Assembly (NCBI GenBank): GCA_024114885.1
Contig: CP099419.1
Span: forward strand, 2,294,001 to 2,358,000
Direction: 5' to 3'
From: Septoria linicola
Lineage: Eukaryota; Ascomycota; Dothideomycetes; Mycosphaerellales; Mycosphaerellaceae
Length of the DNA stretch: 64,000 nucleotides
Shown here: in pieces, positions 45,051 through 55,153 of the stretch
Layout: each line of letters starts with the position of its first letter
Position numbering within the stretch: position 1 is the first letter of the stretch
Program-made: the position numbers and the translations under genes
Notes under the pieces: generated by a model
Database searches by the model: none
What the model was told of the DNA's origin: nothing
Seen by the model: only the letters and a program-made list of their open reading frames with translations

Positions 45051-45610
45051 CTTGCCTAAGCACCCTTTATATAAACTATATATATACTAATATGTACTAG
45101 GGTAATAAGTATCTACTCTATCGCTATAAGTAGTAGTAAATCTGCTATATTACCTAGGTCTATATTATTCTAATAAGACATAGTATAGGGTATATCTACG
45201 GATAGAGTAACGACAAACTTGTCGTATAAGAGGTAGCGCTAGTAGACGCCCTCGGAGTCTAACTTGATATTAAACTATAGCTCTTTATAACGCTAGTAAT
45301 ACTATATCTACGAGCGGTCTAATTTATATATCTACCGTTAAACTCGCTACTAATCCTTCTCGCTTATAGCGGGTTACGAGAGGTCGCTACCCTTAGAGTA
45401 AGTCTCTTATAGTATATACGTATCGTCGAAGAGATCGCGCCTTAAGGACATAGGCTACTAATCTACCTCTTCTACTATATCTTCTTTATCTTCGACCGTA
45501 GGGTTACGATTATAGGTAGGACGGATAGGTACTAGGACGATTAGAACTAGATTAGCTTCTCGCTAGTAGGTAATATCGGCGTATCTCTACGTACGAGTAG
45601 CTATAGTATC

Positions 45611-45682
45611 CTACGAACTTATAAGCGAGCTATAATTTCTATTATAAAGTATAAATTACTATCTATAACGGAAAGAGTATAC
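45611..45682 (-). repeat. Introner-like intron of RepHel (72 bp)
   Basis: Minus strand: GTATAC donor, arm TTTCCGTTATAG, loop, arm CTTTATAATAGAAAT, end TTCGTAG. Removal keeps the reading frame of the flanking exons. Confidence 0.75.
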
Positions 45683-46050
45683 TTCGCGCTATTTAGCACG
45701 CTCGATAGCGTCTCTCGTAGTAGAGAGACGGAAGGTTTCTTTAATATCGTCGCTACTTAGGTCAATTAACGCCTCCTAAGCACGCGTACTATAGCTCTAC
45801 TTTACCTTCTTCTTCTTTAACTAGTCTAACTTACGACAACGATCGTAGGTCTAGAAATTGCGCTTGCCTTAGACGAATACGTAAAGTAGTTTAACGGTAT
45901 AGTAATCGCTATAAAGCTTAGTAGTATCGGAAACAGAGTCTATAGTAATATGTCGAGAGATATTTATATTATAAAGGTAACGATTTACGTTATAAAGAGC
46001 AGTAGTATAGAAGGACGATTTGTTTATAAATAGGAGTGAAGAGTCTGCAC

Positions 46051-46914
46051 ATGCCAAGGGTATCAGGTCACGTTACCGTGGTTTTTTTTGGCGCACTCTC
46101 AGCCAATTATTTTTGGACCCTGTTTTTTTCGTAGAGTAAGATAGACCTCGTAAACTCGGTCAATAAATAACGAACGAAGAGCTCGGAACGTGCAAGTATA
46201 CAAATGATAGACAGGAGTATTACAGTACCTCGGTGTGGTGTAGCTTTTCTCGTATCACGCAGAACTGCAGCCACAGTGTCTTCGACGCTGGCACAATTCA
46301 CTCCTTTCGAGCTCTAGATTGTCATCCGACTAGTCCTGGAACCCGAAGTGCACAAATGGGGATTTCGACACGAATACCCTCAAGGCGTGGCATCATTCCA
46401 CCTCGTGCACCTTGTGGTGCGCATCCGTGGCTTCGAGATTAGTGTCGTTTGTTCATGAGCTGGCGGCAGCTAATTGAGCCTCGTCCTTATCGAGCTTTGG
46501 ACATGATTCCGTCTGATGCGATGCGCATCGCCTATCGTTGCCAAGTCGCCCCTGGAGCTGCCTGGCTTCTGATTCTATCTCGTGAGCATATGGAATTAGC
46601 ATCGGAAGTTGATCGGGCAGCTCTTGTTCATACAGTGTCGCACGGAGATGAAATTTAGTACTATCGTATTCTTCTGTACATAAGTCGGCCGTTGCATCAT
46701 CTCCTTCGTGGCAACCACGCTCGTTTTGCTGTTCCCAATCTCTCGCTGTCTTCTGCTACAAATCTGCAAGTATGCGCGCCCGGAACAATCGCGTATTCCT
46801 GATATGTCAACTCTGTTCCATAACCAAGTACTGCAAAGACTGTGCCTGATACGTGCCAAGTGAATGCCTCCTCCCATATGCAGCTATACTACGTACGAAG
46901 CCGGGCGATGCTTC
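46051..46914. other. Border spacer right of the repeat block
   Basis: Normal base composition resumes at about 46,045. Contains T-runs (46,082-46,089 and 46,123-46,129) and no supported gene before the AAA-ATPase stop codon. Confidence 0.5.
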
Positions 46915-49900
46915 TTATGTGTAACTCCTCATTGCGTCCAGGTAGCCTACACCTCCCTTGAGGTCACGATCAAATGTCTCTGCCACATCGAGAACTCGCT
47001 TGATGTGCCCCATGGATAGCTTCTGGCCCTCATTGATGGCCAAGGCCTGAGCTGTGCGGGCCATGTTCTTGATTTGTCGACCATTGAGGCGATGTCGTGA
47101 TAGAGCGATGAAATCCTCTTCAGAGAACTTTTCAGCGCCAACGACGTCTTTATTGTCGCTCTTCTCGTGGATCTCGCCCTGTTTGCGGACACGTTCGATG
47201 AAGTTCTTCCAGATCTGTACGAGGTCAGCATGGAAAATTACAGTGTATGAATATCTCTTCACACGACTTACCTCTTTGCGGGCTTTGTTGGTCAGCTCAT
47301 CGTAGCGGAGAGCCACGTGTATGCGAGATTGGAAGGCGTCATCGAACGTCTCCACTCGATTGGTTGTGAGGAAGAGAATTCCTTGGAAGTATTCCAGCAG
47401 ACGTAGGAAGATCGATACGAGAGCATTACGATGAATGTCGTGCACCTCTCGCTTCTCCAGAAAGACATCAGCTTCATCGAGGAGCAACAGAGCACCCCAA
47501 GAATGTGCAATATCCAGAATCTTTTGGAGCTCCTGCTCAAGGCGTGCCGGGTCAGTACCCAGTTCGCCAGCGGACACGATGTAAAGCGGACATCTAAGCA
47601 GTTCGGATATGGATTCGGCCGTCAGCGTCTTTCCTGTTCCAGGCGGGCCATGTAAGACGAAGACAAGACCTTTACCTTTGCCTTGAATCACGTCGTCGAT
47701 TGCCTTGGCTGGGTGATACTTGTGGCTTTCCACCAGTGCACGGACAGTCGTCTTCTTGTCGTCTGGCAGCACTAGAGAGCCATAGGCGTCGTCATTCCAA
47801 GCGATGTCGTTTACACCGGAAAGTGAGAACTCAAGCCACAACTTCTCGGAGAACGCGAAGCCCAGAACCACAGGGGATGTCAGCAACAGCTGCTCCTGGG
47901 TGTAAGTGCGTTTCTCCACTTTCTCAAGCTCCTGCGATCGAATGGGCTCGCCGCTCTCGTCGACCTCAACTGCCACAAATTGAGGCTCGCCTTGAGCATC
48001 CTCCGTCCATTTGTACTTGAATCGAGGCTTGTCCTTGTCGCCACCACCAAAGTCATCATTGTCAAGCTTCTCATCGCCCCCGAACGCATCCTCTTTGTCG
48101 GAGTCATCGTCGCAGCACGAACAATCATCATCATCGGAATCGCTGAACAGATCGTCGGCCTCCTTTGGCTTGATGAGCGAAATGGGGTAGTTGGGGTTGA
48201 CTCGACGGAAGGTCGCTGGATCAATGATCACACGGCCGTTGATGTTGATCTTCAGCACAGCCTTCTTCTTTTTCATGAAAGCCAGTCCCTTGTGAGACCG
48301 ATATTGCATGCCTTCCATGTTGACAAACTTCTCTCCTCTGGCGATGATCTGTTTCTTGACACCCGCAGGATCCTTGTGGTACTTCATAGGGTAGGCCGAG
48401 AGGCTTGTGATCTTTCGTGGGCCTTTGAATGAATCGACGTCTACTTCAAATTCGCCATATCCGAAGCCTTTGCCATCATATTCCATATACTTGCCTTCGA
48501 TGCAATACCATTCGCCGCGTGTCATACTTGAGTATTTCATGGCGTAATCAACTTTGAAGCATCTTGGCTCATCCCATGCGCCATAGCAGGATGTGATTGC
48601 GATATCGTTCGGCGTGAAGAGAGCCCACAGCAGGTCAAATGTGATGTTGCCTGCGGCAAGCAGCGGATAGAGCGTCTTTTTGGTGTCCGCATAGTCCTCG
48701 TCGATGAAGTGAACCAATAGCTTGCATGTAGCCCTTTGCTGCTCGAGCTTCTTGACAGCCTTCTTCTTCCGCTCACTCTTCATCCTGCTTTTTAGTGTCT
48801 TCTTGTAGTACGTTCGCAGATCTTCCAGATACAAGAAGAGCAGATTAGGGTCCACAGTTGGCTCTTCGGCTTCCAAGCTGACACTCTTGCATTCCTTCAT
48901 CACTTCTGCAAGAGCCGCACGAAGCTGCTTCGACTTTATGTCGATGACGGTGTTCTGATATTTGTTCTCCCAATCGAACCTTCGTCGCACTAGGAATGCA
49001 TATTCGGCAAACTCGCCTTCCTCGTCCTCCGCACTCTCTTTGAGCTTGTAGTTGTGAATTGTGCTGTCCCAAAGCTGATCGACTCGCTTGTAGTCCAGAG
49101 CGTCCGCCTTCCTACTCTTTCTCTTAGTACTAGATGTCGACTTCACGCTCGAACGTCTTCTCTTGAAAGCACTCTTAGGCGATTTCGGAGTCGTCCTCAG
49201 CTCGTGGATCTTCACGTTCAGCTCCTGAACCTGCAGCTGGAGCGCTGCCAGATCATCCTCGTCGTCTGTAGCAGCATCATCCGTATCAGTGTCGACTGCG
49301 GCTTTTTTCGTCTTCTTTGTCTTCTTCCTGCGGCGCGCAGTCTCGTTGTCGGAAGATGAATCGCTCGCCTGTGCAGGTCAGTATACATGGCACATGCTGC
49401 CAACTTCTGAACTGTACGCACCTCACTATCAGATTCCTCGCTATCGCTATCGCTCTCTTGCTTTTTCGACTTGCTCTTTCTACGCTTGCGATTGGCCTGC
49501 TTCAGCTTCTTCGCCTTGGCCGCCTTCTTTTTCCGCAGCTCTTCCTCGGAAGAACTGTCTGAGCTGGAGTCGGAGTCGGAATCGTCCTCAGAGCTACTGT
49601 CTGAACTCGAGTCGTCTCGCGAAGGCTTCTTAGGTCGCGAATTCTTCTTGGACTTGGACTTTCGCTTGTGCTTCGGCTTGACACACTTCGCCTTCTTCTT
49701 GGGAGTTGTCGTCTTCACATGCTCGTCTGCCGCTTGAGTGGTCGCTGGTTCTTCAGGGTCCTGTCGGTCGGTGCCCGCAGCGTCGTCCTTGATGATGTCG
49801 TCCATCTTGCCAGTGAGGCCAGACCGCAGAGCGATGATCGGCGGTGCAGTAGTTCGCTGAGGCGAGTCAGAAGGAGTTGACGCAGGTGTCGGCACGGGTG

Positions 49901-49973
49901 ATGTGTCGCCTACAGAAGAAGTGGAGGTATTTGGCGGATTGTATGACGTGTCAGTGGCTGGCTGTTTGCTCAT
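46915..49973 (-). CDS. AAA+ ATPase with N-terminal acidic/Lys-rich region
   Basis: Exons 49973-49422, 49368-47272 and 47214-46915 give 982 residues. Intron 47271-47215 (GTAAGT...TACAG) is a multiple of three without stops, so it can be misread as coding; relatives join KARKE directly to IWKNF. Residues 1-240 are Ser/Asp/Lys-rich with acidic and basic runs. The middle part resembles the DUF7025 region usually found before this ATPase domain in fungi (EWYCIEGKYMEYDGKGFGYGE), and an acidic Cys-containing insert (DDDDCSCCDDD) follows. The AAA core has Walker A GPPGTGKT (about 758-765), Walker B LLLLDEAD (about 812-818) and the FLTTNRVETFDDAFQSRIH segment with the Arg finger. It probably remodels proteins or complexes; the substrate is unknown. 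Confidence 0.87.
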
Positions 49974-51386
49974 GAATGCAATGAATGTCTCGGATATTGA
50001 TAGAGAACGGCTGATGGCAGTAGAATGAGCAAGCTGAGCATGCTGTTCGGCGGTGAGCGCGGATGACAACAAAGCTGCTTCACTTTTGGAGAGAGCTCGC
50101 TAGCGCTTCTTTAGCATCACTGTATCTGATGTTGCGGGATGAGGTCAGGTCAGGTCAGAGTAAGTGATGGAAGGAAGTGAAGAAAGTATTAACGCGGTGT
50201 GCCATCAGCAGCTGCCGGCATTGTCTTTTAAGGACCGTAGGAAGCTGTCACTGGACAACAAATGAGCGGTGGATACTGGCCAGTGTGATGGAACTCGGAG
50301 AAAGTGAGGCTGTTTGTTCAAAACAAGAGACCGCCTGCGCCATCCACGCTTGCTTCTGCCAGGATACCGCCCCGGAGCTCAGCGGGTCGCAGGCAGTAGC
50401 TGTCTTGTCTCGAGGTAGCCTGATCCCGCTGCGGTAGCACGTATGCAGGTCGAGAGTGGTTCGCGGACGACCGTTGCATATCTGACGCTAGCTTCGCATC
50501 TCGCAGGAGAGACTGCCAGCGTGAAAGCGGAGTGTGTGGGGCACTCGAGCAGCGAACCAGTGGCCGTGGAGCAGGCGTTCGTGAGGCTGATGTTCTTCTT
50601 TCCACATGGCGACGCCGATTGCTCACGATGGATACCTCTGCATGGCGAGGATCTGCTAACGTTACGCGTCACTGTGTGGACTAGCAGCTGGCCTCTCAAG
50701 GGCGGCCTCATGGCATGCGCTTTGACTCATCGCAGGCTTTCTTGGTGTGGCCAGCCTGCTTGCGATAAGGGGAGGATCGTCCGGCAGAGGCCAAGCTGAC
50801 GAGCTCAGCTGTTCTAAGTTAGCGCGATGCAGCCGCGTTGCGAACTCTCCCCGTGATGGAGCTGCCTATGCAGCGGCAGACGATAGCAGATCATGCTCGA
50901 GGAAGAGATATCACGGTAGAATGCCGTGCCTCTTCGGGAGCATGAGAAGGGTTATCAAAGGTCATGCAAGCCTAGCAAAGATAAATATCTGCAGCGGCCT
51001 CGGCTGGTGGTGGAACAGCCCCCGGCAGCGTGCAACGAACACACAAACTAGTCGTGGTGACCGGGATTCTGCCATACATTGGCTGCAATACCCACATTCG
51101 TTGTGGTAAGTCGGGATCGGCTGCGACGGCGTCAAGAGGTGTTATTGTGCTCTCATCTTTGAGCGAATGTTGCCAAGTACACGATGGTCGTTGGAACAGC
51201 GCAATGCTGAGATCTCATGTAGGGCAGAGCATGCACCACGACTTTCTTACTTTCTTGTGCGGCTTTGCTGAAGTATTTCGCGGCCACCGGATCGAGCAGA
51301 GGTATCTTATACATCGGCCTCCTGCATGTCGCGTGAGCATAGCGACTACCGAGCGTGTATCTTTTCCTGTGGTCCCTCGCCGGGCC
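49974..51386. other. Divergent promoter region between the AAA-ATPase and tamA-like genes
   Basis: About 1.4 kb. Short frames on both strands (up to 120 codons) show no domain. It likely holds both 5' UTRs and promoters. A frame that is open upstream of ATG 51387 is probably leader. Confidence 0.45.
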
Positions 51387-53659
51387 ATGAACATGGACCT
51401 TCTGGATGACAGCACCGACAAGCCTACTAACACCTCGACTGCTTTCTCCAAGCATGGCCGGGCTGCCCCGCCAGATTCAGCGGCTGGCAAACGAGGCCGG
51501 CCTTGTGATGCATGCCGGAGAGGTAAGAGCAAGTGCGTCACGGAAGACGGCAACACAGTGTGTATATTGTGCAAGCTGCGGAACCACGCATGCACCTACC
51601 TTCAAGCGCCGCAGCCACGCAAGCGCAATGTCAATCCAGGGTCGGGGACGATAACAGAGTCTCATGTTCCTGCAAAGCGAAAGAAGACGCTGAATCTCAG
51701 ACCTGGTACTGGAGTTGAGGAGTATAATACTCTCCAAGGAAGTCTCCTGAAGCGCACGCTTGGTTTGCAGAATCGCCATCACAGCGAATACATTGGCCTC
51801 AACGCAATTCCGGATGTGTATGGTGTGCAACTATCCGACAGTGGCACAGCTGCACAAGGTGGCGATTCAAACCCAGATGATGTGCGCTTCGTCCACCCTT
51901 CTCATGCGTTTCGCATCTTGTCCGATGAGCAGACTGAGGGCTATGACCAAGAACGAAGTGATATCGACGAGATTCAAGCGCTGGCTTGCGGACATGGGGC
52001 AGAGTTGGTGCAGCTATATTTCAGAGTCGTACACCCAAGCTTCCCGGTTCTGCATCAAGACGTTTACATCGAAAAGTACGAGAGGTCGTATCGTGAATTC
52101 TCACCGCCGCTTCTTGCAGCAGTCTATCTGCTCGCTTCGAGCTACTGGGCATATGACGAGAAGCTCTCCAAACATGACATGATCGACACTGCAGCACTGC
52201 AAGCACTTGCTTTCAGCTCATTGCAGAGCACCATGCGGAGACCGAAGCTGTCCACAATACAGGCAGGGCTATTGTTATCACAGTGGCAGAAGGCGTTCAT
52301 GGGTGCCTCAAACGAGAATCGGGATCGGTTGACCGTGCAGCTCGTGAACATTGGCCATGGCCTAGGCCTTCATCTCGATTGCTCTTGTTGGGAGTTACCG
52401 GAATGGGAGATTGGACTTCGTCGACGCATAGGGTGGTGAGTGAGGAACGCCTAGAATGCTTCCGTCGTGTCCGAAGAAGACCTAACCGATTGTATACTCA
52501 GGGCACTCTACTGTCAAGACAAATGGACCGCTTTGTTGGAGAGCCGACCGTCGTTGATCAGCCAAGACGATTGGGAAGTTGAAGATCTATCCGAAATTGA
52601 CTTTCCAGAGAGCATCGAGGACGAGAAGGAAGGGAGTGGAGAAGTTGAGCGAGGTCGACTGGTATTCACGTAGGTCAAACAGGGCTACGCAGAACTATAC
52701 GTCTCGCGCTAGCCTGCAACCTTACTCGTCCAGTTCTACTGCAGCAAATACTGACTTCATCATTCAATAGGCACATGGCACATCTCTCAGTCATCCTAGC
52801 TGAGATTCTCCGCACTATATTCTCGGCACGTGCAAGGAGGCTACTGGACAGTGCTTCGAACCGCTTGGTAACACTGTTGGAGTGGATGAAGCCACTTCAA
52901 GTCAGCCTCAAGGATTGGTTCCTGACGTTACCTGAATCACTCAAAATGGACACAGCAGCCTCAATGAAGCTCTCCTCGGTGGGCTACTTACGACTAGCCT
53001 ATTTGACTGTCGAGGTGTGTCTTCACAAAAAGCTACTCAGGACACTGTGCAATACCCCTGCGCCGGCAGCAACTATCGCACAAGTCTGCCGAGCAGCAGC
53101 AAACGAGCGCTTCATCAATGGCACCGAGTTCGTGCAAAGATTGCAAGCTCAACACCTCCAATCATTCTGGTACCATCCTTCTGCTCGATGCCTTGCTTTG
53201 ATACACACTCTCGGCCAAACATTGAGCCAGACCTCATCTAGCGAAGAAGAACGGATGATGTATACCCGGAAGTTGAAAGAGTACAAATGGAGTCTCAAAG
53301 TCAACAGCGAGGCCGGGGCGAGCTTCATGAAGCAAGCACTGGCTCTGATCAACCAATCTTTCAATGTGGTCAGCCAAGCAAGTGACACGAGCTCGACTAT
53401 GACCAGTCCTGCTTCTGCCGGCTTTCACTTTATTAGCCAGGACATGATCAACATTGATCGGCCGCACATGCAAGAGCAACAATGGATTCAGCACCCGCCA
53501 CACGCACTGCACCCACCACAGGCCATCGAGAATGGTCACGTAGCATACAACGGCTATCAGGATTACGAGCTAGGCCCTGCAACGTTCGCAGACCCAGGCA
53601 ACATGTTTGGGGGTTTCCTTCCGACCTACGACCATACCTGGGCACCAGATTTGCGATGA
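51387..53659 (+). CDS. tamA: TamA/Dal81-type Zn2Cys6 co-activator of nitrogen catabolism
   Basis: Exons 51387-52435, 52502-52669 and 52771-53659 give 701 residues. Introns 52436-52501 (GTGAGT...CTCAG) and 52670-52770 (GTAGGT...AATAG) restore the frame. Residues about 35-65 carry the zinc cluster (CDACRRGKSKC, then C-x2-C-x6-C). The following blocks match the TamA/Dal81 family: GSLLKRTLGLQNRHHSEYIG, LYFRVVHPSFPVLH, FSPPLLAAVYLLA, RPKLSTIQAGLLL and GWALYCQDKWTALLESRPS. It also has a Fungal_trans region and a disordered C-terminus. In Aspergillus and yeast this factor works with pathway regulators to induce GABA, urea and amino-acid use. The start at 51387 puts the zinc cluster at the usual distance from the N-terminus. 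Orthology is inferred from motif order. Confidence 0.85.
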
Positions 53660-54140
53660 AGCACCCTTGCCCCATGGATGGGCACTTCGAAAAGTGCGAT
53701 ACAAGCAATGGCAGCCGGTCCGAGAACCGATGTACCCTTTCCAGTTTCAGGAGTTAGTGCCTCTCAAAGCGCCGACCTCCTCTCTACCCGATTGCGGATC
53801 ATGTATGGGGAGCGCGACGCGAAGCATGGCCAATGATATCCCTGCTCAAGATCGACGACATGGGTCGCGAGAGAAGCGAAGTCAGCGCGATACCGCCGTC
53901 TCTTCAGCCGCAACCAGCGCGAACACTTTACAATCGTACTCGGACACGCCCCAGCCGAAGCGATGGATTCAGGCCCGGAGCTATTCAGCATGCTCGGCTC
54001 TCCAGCACGAATCATAGGTCGACTACCATTAGCGTTCCGCCTGCTGTGTCAAGGATCATCAGCATTCGAGACCAGCGCCGCAGCATATGCCACCGAGAGG
54101 ATCGGCACGAGCTGTCGAATGCGGCCGTGGCTGCTTCTAG
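53660..54140. other. Spacer and probable unresolved 5' exon(s) of the downstream membrane-protein gene
   Basis: Plus-strand frames opening at 53827 (MANDIPAQD...) and nearby are Ser/Arg-rich and may be its first exon, but I could not find a splice pair that joins them cleanly to 54141. Confidence 0.3.
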
Positions 54141-54814
54141 ATTTCGGAGGAGCTGGAAGCCATGGAGCATTTGATCAATCAGGGGAGCGATGAAGAAGTG
54201 TTTGCATTTCGGCGGATGCACCTCGCTAGTGGAGCGACGACGACTGTCGTGGTGAGTGGTACCCGTCTGCTCCAAAACAAGACGGTGTGACTGAGAAGAG
54301 ACTACAGGGCTCCCTACGAGCATCAATCTGCGCAACAATGCTGTCTCTAGACAGCCTAAACGAAGTCAACGTCGCTGTGCGCGGCTTCTTCACAGTCAGC
54401 CTCATGCTCAGGTTAATGGCAGTGTACTTTGCCCTCGTACAGCAACGACAGCTCGCATTGCCCACGAACGCAGAAACACTCCGAGCGTGGCTTTGGAATG
54501 GACGAATACGTCCGTCCGCGGATGATACCAACAGCGGCGTACGTGAGAGCTCGCTGGCGGCCATCATGGTAGTTCAAGCACCATTCGAGCTGCTGGACAT
54601 TGCAATCTCTAACTTTCTGGCGACTCTCGGAGCATATGTGGGACTTGCAATGTCCCAGGATGTCTCGTATGGCACTGGACCCTGGCCGGACAACCGAGCA
54701 GTGCTCATCATCTTTGTGGTGTGTGGTGTCTTTACGCTTGCCATGTTTGGACGTTGTTTGGGTGAGAAAGATAGAGAACTTGCAAAGTGTCGGAGGAAGA
54801 GCACCACCGTCTGA
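54141..54814 (+). CDS. Fungal multi-span membrane protein of unknown function (3' exons)
   Basis: Two supported exons, 54141-54251 and 54308-54814, with intron 54252-54307 (GTGAGT...TACAG). The first exon follows an acceptor TTCTAG and encodes an acidic helical stretch (EELEAMEHLINQGSDEEVFAFRRMHLASGA), like the cytosolic N-terminal parts of related fungal proteins. The second encodes three hydrophobic spans: about GFFTVSLMLRLMAVYFALV, then LLDIAISNFLATLGAYVGLAM, then AVLIIFVVCGVFTLAMFG. A conserved-looking ETLRAWLWNGR segment sits between spans one and two. The upstream exon with the start codon is not resolved. No enzymatic motif is recognised. Confidence 0.6.
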
Positions 54815-54930
54815 GGGCAGTACCAGATGCATTTCATATGCTACTTTTTAAGTAGATTTGCATCAATCCTCTCGACCTAAGACCGCAGTTGACAGCACTG
54901 TCGTCGGACGTCAACGTTTGAAAGTTTTGC

Positions 54931-54935
<5 letters not shown>

Positions 54936-54990
<55 letters not shown>
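54936..54990. repeat. (CT)n microsatellite, about 55 bp
   Basis: Uninterrupted CT dinucleotide run between the membrane-protein gene and swd2; likely length-variable. Confidence 0.97.
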
Positions 54991-54991
<1 letters not shown>

Positions 54992-55153
54992 GCACAAGAA
55001 CAGACTGCCGTTCCTCTGCATGCATGTTCCATGGGAGCATTTAATCCATGATCTGTCGATGCTGCGTCAAACCCTGCCAAACTCCTCACAAAGGATACTC
55101 CAAAGCGCCACGCTAAACGCATTACTCAAAAAAGCCATGCCAGGACATGTTGC

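Larger units (their letters stand above)
18063..46050 (-). mobile_element. Helitron remnant, RIP-mutated, host of three nested LTR retrotransposons
   Basis: Once the inserted LTR elements are removed, the block is one CpA-depleted sequence made of 18063-20240, 27004-31859 and 44936-46050. The minus-strand coding part is a Helitron RepHel gene. Left of 20,240 it continues as the 3' portion of the element, with an intron, 53-bp tandem repeats and degenerate trinucleotide runs. I could not fix the terminal TC and hairpin-CTRR ends, so the edges are where RIP-type composition stops. The right edge runs into coding sequence within about 15 bp, so the 5' end may be truncated. As a Helitron it would have moved by rolling-circle replication using the HUH endonuclease. 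Confidence 0.75.
27004..46057 (-). pseudogene. Helitron RepHel (HUH Rep nuclease plus PIF1 helicase), RIP-inactivated and split
   Basis: Minus-strand gene in two pieces (46057-44936, then 31859-27004 with the AGGAC duplication removed), with a likely tail beyond chromovirus A to 20,229. Reading RIP stops as Gln or Trp gives an N-terminal region, then Helitron_like_N (31,336-30,508: LLRRNSVKFLV, MPNYWWW, YFYERFTSFF). The HUH pair is decayed to IYVYSF near 30,580. NTDISPY and YVAKYTTK follow near 30,005-30,090. PIF1 motifs come next: Walker A remnant GPTSTSK near 28,790, Walker B remnant IIDKKSM near 28,555, GDFWQLPP near 28,440, MVYKAQSMTV near 27,600 and a VTMSRVRRLEDL-like end near 27,500. 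Exons are separated by about ten related short introns. It would nick, unwind and transfer single-stranded DNA. The gene is dead. Confidence 0.88.

Noticed and set aside
28121..45682. Inverted-repeat units as free MITEs inserted in the Helitron
   Set aside because: They coincide with donor, branch and acceptor signals, and removing them joins coherent coding sequence; no target duplications are seen at their edges. Not fully excluded.
27004..46057. First thought: Starship captain (DUF3435 tyrosine recombinase) of a giant element
   Set aside because: Reading further showed Helitron_like_N, the HUH region, YVAKY and PIF1 motifs in order. No tyrosine-recombinase motif was found.
45869..46057. 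Short frame at the right edge as an independent gene
   Set aside because: It begins with TTG and continues through TAA/TAG codons as the first RepHel exon.
54936..54990. CT run as a functional element
   Set aside because: A simple microsatellite; nothing beyond its length suggests function.
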